Source of the DNA: Methylobacterium sp. SyP6R
Lineage (GTDB): Bacteria; Pseudomonadota; Alphaproteobacteria; Rhizobiales; Beijerinckiaceae
Direction of reading: 5' to 3'
DNA: 64,000 bases
Assembly (NCBI RefSeq): GCF_019216885.1
Contig: NZ_JAAQRC020000001.1
Location: 5,583,501 to 5,647,500 of the forward strand
Shown here: positions 38,488-47,664 of the stretch, one piece after another
Layout of the letters: every line of letters starts with the position of its first letter
How positions within the stretch are numbered: position 1 is the first letter of the stretch
Notes under the pieces: model-generated
The model's database searches: none
The model's input: only the letters and a program-made list of their open reading frames with translations
What the model was told of the DNA's origin: nothing
Position numbers and translations under genes: made by a program

Positions 38488-39000
38488 TCAGCCGGCCGCC
38501 ACCTCGTCGAGGCGCCCGGCCGGGTCGTGCGGTTCGAGGCCGCGCCGGTCGCGGGCATCGCCCACGACCCGGCCGGGCACGCCGACCACGAGGGCGAAAT
38601 CCGGCACGTCGCCCGTGACGACGGCGCCGGCGCCGATCATTGCGCCGCGGCCGATGACGAGGCCGGGCAGCACGGTCGAACGCGAGCCGAGCGAGGCCCC
38701 GGGACCGATCCGGGTCGGCCGGCAAGCGACGGTTTCCGAACCACCAGTCTCCCGGCTCTCCGTCTCCGTATCGCCGATCACCACCCCGTGGCCGACGAAT
38801 ACGCCCTCGCCGAGCTCGACCGCGGGGCCGAGTACGCTGTGCGAGGAGACCTTGCAGCGCACGCCGACGCGGCTGCCCGGGCGGATCTGCACGAACGGCC
38901 CGACCCGGGCGCCGGCGCCGATGCGGCAGCCCGCGAGATCGACGAGGTCCGGATGCGTGATGCTGGCGCCGTCCTCGAGGGACACGTCGGTGATCGGCAT
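38488..39000 (-). CDS. left-handed beta-helix (hexapeptide) acetyltransferase
   Basis: 170-residue protein built from hexapeptide repeats ([LIV]-G-X4): CRIGAGARVGPFVQIRPGSR, GEGVFVGHGVVIGD, TRIGPGASLGSRSTVLPG and GRGAMIGAGAVVTGDVPDF. The order and the end LVVGVPGRVVG are like WbpD-type N-acetyltransferases that modify UDP-amino sugars for surface polysaccharides. The start at 39000 fits the first repeat. It is divergent from the Wzz-like gene, suggesting a polysaccharide role. Confidence 0.85.
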   Translation of the reverse strand: MPITDVSLEDGASITHPDLVDLAGCRIGAGARVGPFVQIRPGSRVGVRCKVSSHSVLGPAVELGEGVFVGHGVVIGDTETESRETGGSETVACRPTRIGPGASLGSRSTVLPGLVIGRGAMIGAGAVVTGDVPDFALVVGVPGRVVGDARDRRGLEPHDPAGRLDEVAAG

Positions 39001-39135
39001 GCGGGCGGGCTCCGGTCTTCGGGTTGCAGTCAGCGTCGGCCACGAGCCTAGGCCGTTGCCGCGCCGCCCGGCAGCACCGGCTTTGGGGGCGCCGGGCGCC
39101 GCCGCCCTCGACCGCCCGGGGCGGGTGGCGCGGGG

Positions 39136-39220
39136 CGACCCTCCCCCATCGGGGGAGGCCTCTCCTCCGGCAGGCGGAGGCGAGGGGGAGCGACCCGCTC
39201 CGAAAGGGGGAGGGAGGAAC
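39136..39220. repeat. GC-rich hairpin repeat, partial relative
   Basis: Contains CCTCCCCCATCGGGGGAGG followed by CCTCTCCTCCGGCAGGCGGAGGC-type arms. It resembles in style, not in exact sequence, the GC-rich repeats at 18466, 58816 and 62938. Located upstream of the Wzz-like gene. Confidence 0.55.
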
Positions 39221-39357
39221 GATCGGGGTGAACCCTGCCTCCGCCGCCCGGGCGTCATCGGGCCCCGCCTACGCCGTTCCGCGGCGTTCCGGCCGGGCCC
39301 GGGCCGGACGTACACCTCCGAGGGTCACGGGTGGGTCCGCGGGGTCGAGAGATCCCG

Positions 39358-41316
39358 ATGATCCGCCCGCGGCGGCCACCAGCGCCCGCGGGGGAGCCGC
39401 CGACCCTGATCCCCCGCCGCGGTCGAGCCGAAGAGAGCGCGATCTTGCTGAACAACCCGATCTGGACCGACCCGTCCCTGGCCCCGCGCCTCCGGGACGA
39501 CCCGCCGGAGACGCGAAGCCTCGAGGTCCGCGACATCCTCGCGTTCCTGCGCCGCCGCCGCGCCCGCATCCTCGCCTGCGCCCTCGCGGGGGCCGCGCTC
39601 GGCGCCCTCACGACGCTCGCCGCGACCCCGGTCTACACCGCCCGGGCGCAACTGGTGATCGATTCCAAGATGCCGCCGCTCTTCGCCGAGCCCGGCGGCG
39701 AGGCGCGCTTCGCCATCGATACCGGCCAGATCGCCAACCAGATGGCGATCCTGCGCTCCGAGAAGGTTGCCCGGATGGTGATCGACAAGCTCGGGCTGCG
39801 GGGCGATCCGGAATTCGCCGGACCGACGCTCCGGCTCCCGGCTTGGGCCGCCGCCATGCAGGGCCGCGCCGTCGCGCTGTTCGAGGCCGCGCGCGCGGCC
39901 TTCAAGGGCGCGACCGGGCGCGCCGAGGCCGAGGCCGACGGGGGCCTCGAGGCGGAACGGCGCCTGCTCGATACCTTCGCGGCCCGGCTCGACGTGCGCC
40001 GCGCCGGCCTGGCCTATGCTCTCGACATCACCTTCTCGGCTCGCGATCCCCAGAAGGCGGCCGACATCGTCAACGCCGTGGTGGAGCAGTTCCTGCGCGA
40101 GAAGATGGAGGCGCGGATCGAGGCCTCGCGCTTCGCCACCGACTGGCTCAACGAGCGCGTCGACCGGTTCCGGACCCAGATGAACACGGCGATCCGCGCC
40201 GTGCAGGAATTCCGCGCCACCCACAATTACCGCATCCGCCGCGGCCGGCGCGACGATCCCGACGGGCCGGTGGCGAGCGCCGGCACGCAGGTCGTGCCGC
40301 GGGCGCCCGTCGACGACGAGCCCGGCACGCTGGAGGAACTCGAATCCGCCGCCGAGACCTCGCGCAAGGTCTATGAGAGCCTGCTGGTCGTGCTGGCCGA
40401 GGCGGTGCAGCGCCAGAGTGCGCCGGTGGCCGATTCCCGGGTCATCACCGCGGCGACCCGGCCGCTGTTCCGCTCCAATCCGGGCCTGCGGCTGACGATG
40501 CCGGCCGGCGCCGTGGCGGGGGCCGGGCTGTTCGTGGCCGTCGGGGTCGCGGGCCTGCTCCTCGACGGACGCGCCCGCTCCCGGCGCCAGGTCCGGGCGG
40601 CCACCGGGCGGGATTGCCTCGGCTGGATTCCGGCGCGCCCCGAATCCCGCCCGGGGCTTCGGCGGCGCCGCGGCCTGACCGACGAGGCCCGGCTCTGCGC
40701 CGGGCTGGCCGAGGGCCTGCAATGGACCCGGCTCTCGCTGGCCTCGTCGAAGCACGCCGCGCCCCTGCGCAGCATCGGCCTGACGGCGGCGGGCCGCACC
40801 TGCGGCCGCACCAAGGCGCTCGCGACGATCGAGCTCGCCCGGCTCTACGCCGCCGCTGGGGCGCGCGCCCTCGTGATCGACGCCGATGCCGCCGAGCCGG
40901 TGCGGCGCGATCCCGGTGTGGGCGAGGGGATCGTCGCGGACTTGCGCGGCTTCGGGCCCCGGGCCTCCGAGACCTGGCGCAGCCACGTCACGGCGCTCTC
41001 CGATGGATGCGACGTGCTGAGCCTGGCACACGAGGCCTTGCCCTCGCCGCACTGGCTCGGTTCGCCCGCCATGGAGGCCTTGCTCACCAGCCTGTGCGAC
41101 GCCTACGACGTGGTGATCGTCGACCTGCCGCCGGTCGGCCGCTCCGCCGCCACCGTGGCGCTGGCGCCCCTGCTCGACGGCGTGGTGGTGATGACCGAGT
41201 GGGGCCGCACACCCCTGCGCACCCTGACCGAGGCCTGCGAGGTCCTGGAGCATGCCCGCGCACGGATCCTCGGCACGATCACCACGGAGGTCGACCGGAC
41301 CGCCCTCGACGGCTGA
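39358..41316 (+). CDS. Wzz/BY-kinase-like polysaccharide co-polymerase with degenerate P-loop
   Basis: 652-residue inner-membrane protein for exopolysaccharide chain-length control or export. The Wzz domain starts near residue 55 with a first TM helix (ILACALAGAALGALTTLA), a periplasmic coiled coil (about 110-370; DIVNAVVEQFLREKMEARIE), and a second TM (about 385-405). The C-terminal domain is folded like bacterial tyrosine kinases: ALVIDADAAEP (Walker A') and YDVVIVDLPPV (Walker B). The P-loop reads AAGRTCGRT, so the ATP-binding Lys is Arg, and no C-terminal tyrosine cluster exists. Kinase activity is therefore doubtful. Confidence 0.82.
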   Translation: MIRPRRPPAPAGEPPTLIPRRGRAEESAILLNNPIWTDPSLAPRLRDDPPETRSLEVRDILAFLRRRRARILACALAGAALGALTTLAATPVYTARAQLVIDSKMPPLFAEPGGEARFAIDTGQIANQMAILRSEKVARMVIDKLGLRGDPEFAGPTLRLPAWAAAMQGRAVALFEAARAAFKGATGRAEAEADGGLEAERRLLDTFAARLDVRRAGLAYALDITFSARDPQKAADIVNAVVEQFLREKMEARIEASRFATDWLNERVDRFRTQMNTAIRAVQEFRATHNYRIRRGRRDDPDGPVASAGTQVVPRAPVDDEPGTLEELESAAETSRKVYESLLVVLAEAVQRQSAPVADSRVITAATRPLFRSNPGLRLTMPAGAVAGAGLFVAVGVAGLLLDGRARSRRQVRAATGRDCLGWIPARPESRPGLRRRRGLTDEARLCAGLAEGLQWTRLSLASSKHAAPLRSIGLTAAGRTCGRTKALATIELARLYAAAGARALVIDADAAEPVRRDPGVGEGIVADLRGFGPRASETWRSHVTALSDGCDVLSLAHEALPSPHWLGSPAMEALLTSLCDAYDVVIVDLPPVGRSAATVALAPLLDGVVVMTEWGRTPLRTLTEACEVLEHARARILGTITTEVDRTALDG

Positions 41317-41535
41317 GGCATGGCCGTGACCAGGGCCCGGAAAAGTGGCCCGATGCCCGTCAGCCAGGCATATGATGCATGATTGACGGGCAATTCAGCA
41401 TAATCGCGCCAGTTGCATGCGATTGCTGCATATCGCAGCTGCGAGATCGATGATTGCTGCAATGCAGAATGAGGATCATGGTCGGGGTCAGGAACCACAG
41501 AGTTCCAGTCCACCTCCCACTTCGGAGCCGAACCC
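41317..41535 (+). promoter_or_regulatory. AT-rich region with spaced direct repeats before the 47-residue gene
   Basis: Lower-GC stretch (41365-41475) with two copies of GATTGCTGCA at 41421-41430 and 41452-41461, 31 bp apart start to start (three helical turns). A short inverted repeat GCTGC-ATATC-GCAGC overlaps the first. The arrangement suggests a regulator binding two sites on one face of the helix. No clear -35/-10 pair could be assigned. Confidence 0.4.
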
Positions 41536-41679
41536 ATGGCCTCCTCGCCCTCGATCGCCGCGACCCGTTCCATCGCCCCTGCCAAGACGGCCGCCAAGCC
41601 GGGCCTGTTCGCCGAGATGCTGCGTCTCTGGCTCGAGCACAACCGCCGCCTCGCCCTGGTCGGAATGCTGCCGCTTTGA
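41536..41679 (+). CDS. 47-residue small protein, hypothetical
   Basis: Starts MASSPSIAATRSIAPAKTAA and ends MLRLWLEHNRRLALVGMLPL. A Shine-Dalgarno GGAG (41524-41527) lies 8 bases before the ATG. The second half would form an amphipathic basic helix. It is preceded by an AT-rich promoter-like region with spaced repeats. No family is recognised. Small basic proteins of this style are common in Methylobacterium, but that is a general impression. Confidence 0.5.
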   Translation: MASSPSIAATRSIAPAKTAAKPGLFAEMLRLWLEHNRRLALVGMLPL

Positions 41680-41840
41680 CCGGATGCGTCCGGGCGTCAT
41701 CGTCCGGACTTTGCGCGCCGGCGCAGCGGAGCTCTGAATTCAGAACACCGCATGGTGAAGAACGAAGCGGATAGCCTTCCGCTTTGTTCGGAACAGCCCG
41801 CGGTTCTGGATTACAGGCTCCGCTTCGCGGCCGCGGACTG

Positions 41841-42029
41841 ATACCAACGGTCGTTGAGAACGACCTTCGGTGCCGTTCTCGAATTTTCGCCAAGTCTCGA
41901 ATTTACGCCAAGCCCGAGGTCCCGGACTTCTGGGCTTGGCGTCGGAAATTCGAGATGGGTCGACGGCCCCGTCGATCTCGGGCTTGCCCGGGATCGAATC
42001 GATGCGTCAGCATCTTGGGCCGTTGGTAT
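41841..42029. repeat. dispersed palindromic element, copy 2 (189 bp)
   Basis: Perfect 10-bp inverted ends ATACCAACGG (41841-41850) and CCGTTGGTAT (42020-42029). It shares with the 11018 copy the hairpin GGTCGTT-GAG-AACGACC, the CTCGAATTTTCGCCAAG arm and the right end from GATGCGTCAGCATC to the terminus. It is 64 bp longer because of internal insertions, including a duplicated arm and an extra CGACGG / CCGTCG stem. It lies in non-coding DNA between the small gene and the ClC antiporter. Confidence 0.85.
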
Positions 42030-42190
42030 GACTCGGCTGGTTTGAGATCCGTCGATCGCAGTCGAACTGCCCCTGGCGCAGTCTCCATGCCTGTCGGGCA
42101 CGCGACCTCAGGCCGAGATCGCAGGCGCAATCGCGTCGGCACTCGCGATGCGGAGGCGGAGTCTCTGCACCCGCGAACATTCCCCCGCTC

Positions 42191-43516
42191 TCACGCCGGC
42201 CCGCTGACCTCCGGCCCATGCGTCTTGCGCCCGGTGATGCGCTCGACCATCGGCTCGGCCAGCGCATGGTAGAGCCCGTGCTTGCAGACCAGCTTCGAGG
42301 CGCCGTCGGCGATGAGCGCCGTGATCATCAGGGGAATCACCAGGCCGTGATTCTCCGTCATCTCCGACACGATGACGAACGAGGTGATCGGCGCCTGCAG
42401 GACGCCGGTGAGGTAGGCCACCATCCCGACCAGCACCACGGCACCGACCGGCACGTCCGCGAACAGGCGGGCGATCTCGGCGCCGAGACCCGCCCCGACG
42501 GCCAGGGAGGGGGCGAACAGCCCGCCCGGGATGCCGCTGATCGACGACAGGGTCGTGGCGACGAATTTCAGCGGGCCGAACAGAGGATGGGTGTCCGAGT
42601 TGCCGTGGAGCAGCGCCTTCGCCTGCTCGTACCCGGTGCCGTAGACGTGCCCGTGCGTGGCGAGACCGCACAGGGCGACGCCGAAGCCGCACAGGGCGGC
42701 GAACACGACCGGCCGGCCGGAGACGAACCGCCCGAGCGCCCCGGGCAGGCCGCCGCAGGTGACCAGGATGACGATGCGGCTGAACAGGCCGCCGGACAGC
42801 CCGCCCAGGATGCCGCAGAGCGGCACCACGGCCCAAGCCGCCAGCGGCAGGGTGTCGCCGGTGGTGCCGAAATAGGTGTAGTTGCCGACGATCGCGAGCG
42901 AGGTCAGGCCCGCCGCGATGATCGCCCCGAGAATCAGGCTCGACGTCTTGGCCTCGTAGGAGCGGCTCAGTTCCTCGATGCCGAACACGATGCCGGCGAG
43001 CGGCGTGTTGAAGGCCGCCGCCACCCCGGCCGCGCCGCCGGCGAGCAGGAGGCCGCGCTGGCGCTCCGGCGCCAGGGGGCCGGCCGCCGCCATGAGCGCG
43101 GCACCGACCTGCACCGTCGGCCCCTCGCGCCCGGTCGAGGCGCCGCAGAACAACCCCAACGTCATCACCACGATCTTGCCGAAGGCGGTGCGCAGGGAGA
43201 TCAGGGGATGACGCAAGGCGGCGTCGTCGATGTCCCGGGCGGCGATCACCTGCGGGATGCCGCTGCCCTGCGAGTTCGGAAACACCGTGCGGGCCAAGAG
43301 CGCGGCGAGCCCGAAGCCGAACGGGGTGAGGACGAGGGCGATCAGCGGCGAGATCCCGATCACGGCCCGGAACGCCGATTGCGCCGCATCGGCCAGATGC
43401 GCCATCAGCACCGCCGCGGCACCGACCGCGATGCCGCCGAGCACGAACAGCCCGCGCCGGCCCCAGATCCCGACGAGATCCCGCGATCCCGGCAGCCGCT
43501 CCCTCAAACCCCGCAC
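42191..43516 (-). CDS. ClC-family chloride/proton antiporter
   Basis: Inner-membrane ClC protein of about 441 residues with ten or more hydrophobic segments. The anion filter motifs are intact: NSQGSGIPQV, GREGPTVQVGAA with the gating glutamate, and GIPGGLFAPSLAVGA. A second glutamate in GIEELSRSY matches the proton-pathway Glu of ClC-ec1, so it is predicted to be an antiporter rather than a channel. The GTG at 43516 is preferred; an upstream ATG at 43630 would overlap the divergent panE start and add a non-family, Arg-rich extension. Confidence 0.9.
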   Translation of the reverse strand: MRGLRERLPGSRDLVGIWGRRGLFVLGGIAVGAAAVLMAHLADAAQSAFRAVIGISPLIALVLTPFGFGLAALLARTVFPNSQGSGIPQVIAARDIDDAALRHPLISLRTAFGKIVVMTLGLFCGASTGREGPTVQVGAALMAAAGPLAPERQRGLLLAGGAAGVAAAFNTPLAGIVFGIEELSRSYEAKTSSLILGAIIAAGLTSLAIVGNYTYFGTTGDTLPLAAWAVVPLCGILGGLSGGLFSRIVILVTCGGLPGALGRFVSGRPVVFAALCGFGVALCGLATHGHVYGTGYEQAKALLHGNSDTHPLFGPLKFVATTLSSISGIPGGLFAPSLAVGAGLGAEIARLFADVPVGAVVLVGMVAYLTGVLQAPITSFVIVSEMTENHGLVIPLMITALIADGASKLVCKHGLYHALAEPMVERITGRKTHGPEVSGPA

Positions 43517-43628
43517 GCGACGCAACCCTTCGTCCAACCAGACCAGCCGGCACCTTGGACGAAACCGCCGCCGATGCGAAGCTCTGCCGGAACAGGTCAG
43601 GCCTGACCATGGGACAGGAGGAAGCGTC

Positions 43629-44567
43629 ATGCGGGTGCTGGTGGTGGGGGCAGGGGCGACCGGCGGCTATTTCGGGGCGCGGCTCGCGCAAGGAGGCCGC
43701 GACGTGACCTTCCTGGTCCGCGAGGCGCGGGCGGCGCGGCTCGCGGAAGGGGGGCTCTCGGTGCGGAGCCCCCTCGGGGATTTTCGTATCGACCGGCCGG
43801 CGACCGTGACGGCGGCCACGATCCCCGGGCCCTTCGACCTCGTGCTTCTCAGCTGCAAGGCCTACGACCTCGCCGGCGCCCTCGACGACGTCGCCCCGGC
43901 GGTGGGACCGGACACGACGGTCCTGCCGATCCTCAACGGCATGGCGCATCTCGATGCCCTCGACGCGCGGTTCGGGGCGGAGCGGGTGCTCGGCGGCTCC
44001 TGCGCCATCGCGGCGACGCTGTCGCCGGAGGGTACGATCGTGCAGATGAGCGAGTTGCACGCGCTCACCTTCGGCGAGCGGGACGGGACGCGCTCGGAGC
44101 GCATCGCCCGGGTCGCCGGCGTGATGGAAGGGGCGGGCTTCGCGGCGCGGCTCAGCGACAAGATCCTGCTGGAGATGTGGGAGAAGTGGGTCTTCCTCGC
44201 GACGCTGGCCTGCGGCACCTGCCTGATGCGGGCCACGGTCGGCGACATCGTGGCTGCCCCCGGCGGGCGCGAACTGATGCTCGGTCTCCTGGAGGAATGC
44301 CGCGGCATCGCGGCGGGCGCCGGCCATGCGCCGCGGGAGAAGTTTTTGGAGTCGAGCCGCGGCACCCTGACGGCGGCGGAGTCGCGCTTCACCGCCTCGA
44401 TGCTGCGCGACATCGAGAAGGGCGCCCGGATCGAGGCCGACCACATCGTCGGCGACCTCCTCGCCCGCGGCCGCGCGGCCGATCCGGACGGGGCATGGCC
44501 GTACCTGTCGACCGCCCATACCCACCTCAAGGCCTATGAGAGCCGGCGGGGGCGGGAGCAGGGCTGA
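43629..44567 (+). CDS. panE: 2-dehydropantoate 2-reductase (ketopantoate reductase)
   Basis: NADPH-dependent enzyme of pantothenate/CoA synthesis or a close paralogue acting on other 2-keto acids. The 312-residue protein has the N-terminal cofactor fold MRVLVVGAGATGGYFGARLA, the segment VLLSCKAYDLAGAL with the catalytic Lys, LNGMAHLDAL and the C-terminal helical domain with EMWEKWVFLATLAC and EADHIVGDLL. AGGAGG lies 6 bases before the ATG. Convergent with the oxidase genes. Confidence 0.9.
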   Translation: MRVLVVGAGATGGYFGARLAQGGRDVTFLVREARAARLAEGGLSVRSPLGDFRIDRPATVTAATIPGPFDLVLLSCKAYDLAGALDDVAPAVGPDTTVLPILNGMAHLDALDARFGAERVLGGSCAIAATLSPEGTIVQMSELHALTFGERDGTRSERIARVAGVMEGAGFAARLSDKILLEMWEKWVFLATLACGTCLMRATVGDIVAAPGGRELMLGLLEECRGIAAGAGHAPREKFLESSRGTLTAAESRFTASMLRDIEKGARIEADHIVGDLLARGRAADPDGAWPYLSTAHTHLKAYESRRGREQG

Positions 44568-44627
44568 GCCAATCGCGAGACGGCGTGCCGAGTCGAGGCG
44601 TGCCGGCGCCGTCGCGCGAATCAAGGA

Positions 44628-44654
44628 GGGGAGGACGGTGGGACCGTCCTCCCC
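44628..44654. terminator. bidirectional hairpin between panE and the oxidase gene
   Basis: Perfect 12-bp stem GGGGAGGACGGT (44628-44639) / ACCGTCCTCCCC (44643-44654) with a GGG loop between two convergent genes. There is no long T-run on either side. Confidence 0.65.
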
Positions 44655-44683
44655 TGTGCCGTACCTCCGGGGGGTCGGCCGGT

Positions 44684-47359
44684 CTACTGCGACAGGAAGG
44701 TTTGGTTCGCGCCGCCGTGGCAAGTCCAGGCCGCCGTCACCGCGCCGGGCTGCGTCGAGCCGTTCCAGATATCGACGCAGAGGCCCCCGTCATTGACCGA
44801 CACGAGGGCGTTGCCGCCGTTCTGGGACCGCAGCGTCCAGGCCTGGTTGGTGCCGCCGTTGCAGGTCCATTGCGTGATCGGGGTGCCGGGCGCCGCCGGG
44901 GGCTTGAGCAGGCTCATGTCGAGGCACTTGCCCGAGGCCTTGTTGACGTAGGCGGTTCCGCCATTGCCGGGGGTGGGGGTCCAGGTCTGCTCAGGCACGC
45001 CGGTGCAGGTCTGCTGCGTCACCGCCCCGCCGTCGCTGGTGTCGCCGGAGGCGATCGACAGGCAGAGCCCCGAATTCGCCGCCTTCAGCACCGAGGTCGT
45101 GGCGGTCAGGCCGTTCGCCGGGCAGAACGAGGCGTCCTGCTTGAACAGGTCGCTGCCGTCCGACTTCGCGATGTAGAACGTGAAGTTCGCGTGGCGCAGG
45201 TAGTAGCCCGGCCAGTCGATCGACTCGTAGGACGTGCACGGTCCGGTATTGCAGCCGCAGGTGCCGGCGAGCCCGGCGCGCGGGAGGAAGGTGGCGCCGC
45301 GCTTGAAGACGTCGCCGCCGTCATTGGCCTGCTGGAAGATCTGGAAGTTCTGGTGGCGCAGGTACTGGCTGGCATTGGTGCTCGCCTGGAACGACACGCC
45401 CGAGCCGGCGAGGCCCGGCACCTGCCGGAAGGTCGCCTGCTGCTTGTCGCCGGCGCTGGCCGGGGTGACGAGCTTGGCCGCACCGTTGACGTTGGTGAGG
45501 TAGCTCCCCGTGTAGTTGCTCGCCTGGAGGCTCACCGGCGCGCCGGTGCCGGTCGTGCCCGCCCCGGCACCCGTGCCGGTGCTCCCGCCCGTGCCGCCGC
45601 CGGCCGATCCGCCGGTGCCGCCGCCATTCTGCCCGCCGCCCGCGGCGGTGACCACGGCCGGGGCCGCGACCTGGGATGGTGCCGCGACGCCGTTGCCGAG
45701 CGCGACGATCACGCCCGGCGAGGGCACGCCCTTCTGGTCGATCGCCACCAGCTGGTAATAGCCGGGAGGCGCGACGTTGCCGTTGGCCGGATTCCGCACC
45801 GTCACGGCGTTGCCGGCTTGCGTGAAGGCGGCGACGTAGCGGCGCTGCCCCGAATTGAAGCTGTGCGTCACCGTGCTCAGGCCGATCAGGACGACCTGCG
45901 ACAGCCCGTTCGGCGAGGTGAGCTCGAACTGCATCGACTGGCCGTGCTGGAGCTGCACGGTCGAGAGGCTGACGATCTGCGGGCGCGGCGCGAGGGCGGT
46001 CTTGCCGTTGACGGTGGCGAACAGGTAGGGCGGGTAGAACACCTCGACGTTCTGGTTGGCGACCGGGCCCGGTGCGCCGCCGCCGGCCAGCAGCAGGGCG
46101 CCGTTCTGCATCAGGATCGCGGTCGAGTGGTAGCCGCGATAGACCCCGCCCGAGGCCCCGAGCGACCAGCGGCCGGTCTTGGGATCCCAGATCTCCGATT
46201 GCAGCACGGTGTCGCCGTCGCCGCGGTCGTTCCACTTGCTGCCGCCGGTCACGGCGACCTGGCCGGTGGGCAGGACCGTGGCATTGGCCCATCCGCGGCC
46301 GACACTCATCGGCGCGGTGTCGGTCACCACCGGCATGCCGCCGTTGATGTCGATCACCGTGGCGCGGCTGCTCGCGAGGAAGCCGGTGCCGTTGTCGTAG
46401 CTGTTGCCGCCGACCTGGAGGATCTTGCCGGTGTCGTACATCGCCGCGGTCGAGACCGGGCCGACATTCGGCGCGTCGGTGGCGGAGTTCGCGTTGCGTT
46501 GCGCTTCCTTGAAGTTCATCGCAGTGACCGAGCCGTTGTTGCTCGGATCGAGGAACCACATCTTGTCGGCGGTGATGCCGAACACCTTGCCGTTCGGGGC
46601 GATCCAGGCGCGCGGATACCAGAAGCGGTTGTTGTCGGGGCCGAACGCGTCGCGGCTCTTGGCGCCGAACAGGCTCCGCCAGCCGTTGCCGTCGTAGATC
46701 TCCGGGGTCATCCCGGTCATCAGGCCCTTGTCGATGCTGCCCTGCGGATCGCCCCAGCCGCCCTGGTAGGGATAGGAGCCGCCCATGATCAGCTGCTGGC
46801 CGTTGGGCAGCGTGATCATCGTCGAGTAGTAGCGGTCGTTGGCGAGCTTGGCGTTGGTACCCGACACGCCGGTGCCGGTCCGGTTGAGGACGACGCTGCC
46901 CTTGTCGTTGCCGTTGTCGAAGATGCCGCCCGCGATGAACAGAGATCCGTCGGCCCGGAAGGCCTGCGCGGCGCAGAAGCTGTTCACGCCCGCGACGCCC
47001 GGCAGGGTGATGTGGCCGGCGCCGATGCCCTGGCCGGGATCCCAGATGTCGAAGGTGCGGCCGTCCTGGGTGCCCGGGTTGCCGCCCGGCGTGCCGTAGG
47101 ATGCGATCTTGCCGCTCGGCAGCAGGCCGAGGGTGATGGCGTTCATCGGCCAGTTCTGCACCCCCGAGAACACGCCCGTCGTGGGCGCGTTGTCGGGAAG
47201 CGCCACGCTCCCGAGCACCGGATCGGCGACCTGGTTCACCACCACGCCGAACTGCGCGGCATGGGCCGGCGACAGGAGGCCTGTGCCCAGGATGGTGGCA
47301 GAGAGGAGGGCGACGTCGCGCAGGCGCGGGCGACGCCCGGCCGGGAACAGTGCGGTCAT
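44684..47359 (-). CDS. secreted copper-radical oxidase (galactose/glyoxal oxidase type) with AbfB and ricin-B domains
   Basis: 891-residue exported enzyme. After a signal peptide (to about residue 35) comes a Kelch-type propeller of the glyoxal-oxidase family (about 60-440) and a galactose-oxidase C-terminal domain (about 455-560). The copper/radical residues can be placed: Cys129 (NSFCAAQAF), Tyr177 or Tyr178 (DRYYST), Tyr410-His411 (RGYHST) and His499 (TVTHSFN). A Gly/Thr-rich linker (575-605) leads to an AbfB sugar-binding domain (about 610-750; YLRHQNF, YLRHANF) and a C-terminal ricin-B lectin (about 755-891) with QTW, QAW and QTF repeats. It should oxidise sugar or aldehyde groups to give H2O2. 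The substrate is unknown. Confidence 0.85.
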   Translation of the reverse strand: MTALFPAGRRPRLRDVALLSATILGTGLLSPAHAAQFGVVVNQVADPVLGSVALPDNAPTTGVFSGVQNWPMNAITLGLLPSGKIASYGTPGGNPGTQDGRTFDIWDPGQGIGAGHITLPGVAGVNSFCAAQAFRADGSLFIAGGIFDNGNDKGSVVLNRTGTGVSGTNAKLANDRYYSTMITLPNGQQLIMGGSYPYQGGWGDPQGSIDKGLMTGMTPEIYDGNGWRSLFGAKSRDAFGPDNNRFWYPRAWIAPNGKVFGITADKMWFLDPSNNGSVTAMNFKEAQRNANSATDAPNVGPVSTAAMYDTGKILQVGGNSYDNGTGFLASSRATVIDINGGMPVVTDTAPMSVGRGWANATVLPTGQVAVTGGSKWNDRGDGDTVLQSEIWDPKTGRWSLGASGGVYRGYHSTAILMQNGALLLAGGGAPGPVANQNVEVFYPPYLFATVNGKTALAPRPQIVSLSTVQLQHGQSMQFELTSPNGLSQVVLIGLSTVTHSFNSGQRRYVAAFTQAGNAVTVRNPANGNVAPPGYYQLVAIDQKGVPSPGVIVALGNGVAAPSQVAAPAVVTAAGGGQNGGGTGGSAGGGTGGSTGTGAGAGTTGTGAPVSLQASNYTGSYLTNVNGAAKLVTPASAGDKQQATFRQVPGLAGSGVSFQASTNASQYLRHQNFQIFQQANDGGDVFKRGATFLPRAGLAGTCGCNTGPCTSYESIDWPGYYLRHANFTFYIAKSDGSDLFKQDASFCPANGLTATTSVLKAANSGLCLSIASGDTSDGGAVTQQTCTGVPEQTWTPTPGNGGTAYVNKASGKCLDMSLLKPPAAPGTPITQWTCNGGTNQAWTLRSQNGGNALVSVNDGGLCVDIWNGSTQPGAVTAAWTCHGGANQTFLSQ

Positions 47360-47664
47360 CGGTACAGGCTTCCTGTCAGGTCTGAGGGCGCGGATGTCGC
47401 TCGAGAGCCGGGGCGAGGTTCCGGGCGGCATTGTCGATGAAGCGACCGACCGCCACATCGATTTGTATGGCGCAGGTCTCTCCATTGGCTTGTTCGGATC
47501 GTTTCTTGTCACCGGATCGACGGTCGATCCGAGAAAAGATTTTCGTATGTCTCGTATCGCTCTCTTGCATGAAGGCCGGCCGGCATGGCGATTGTCATGC
47601 TTGTATTTGCGATGTGTTTCTATTTCGTATCGCGATGCCGACCGATATATTTAAGAAAAACTTT
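47360..47664 (-). promoter_or_regulatory. AT-rich spacer between the two oxidase genes
   Basis: No gene. GC content is low for this genome, with ATATATTTAA-like tracts near 47640 and a palindrome GGATCGACGGTCGATCC at about 47513-47529. This suggests that the downstream oxidase has its own promoter rather than depending only on read-through. Confidence 0.4.

Noticed and set aside
42218..43606. A 462-codon frame antisense to the ClC antiporter
   Set aside because: The ClC filter motifs are intact on the minus strand; the plus-strand frame is compositional noise.
43517..43630. Upstream extension of the ClC antiporter to the ATG at 43630
   Set aside because: It would overlap the divergent panE start and adds an Arg/Pro-rich stretch unlike ClC N-termini; the GTG at 43516 is more plausible.
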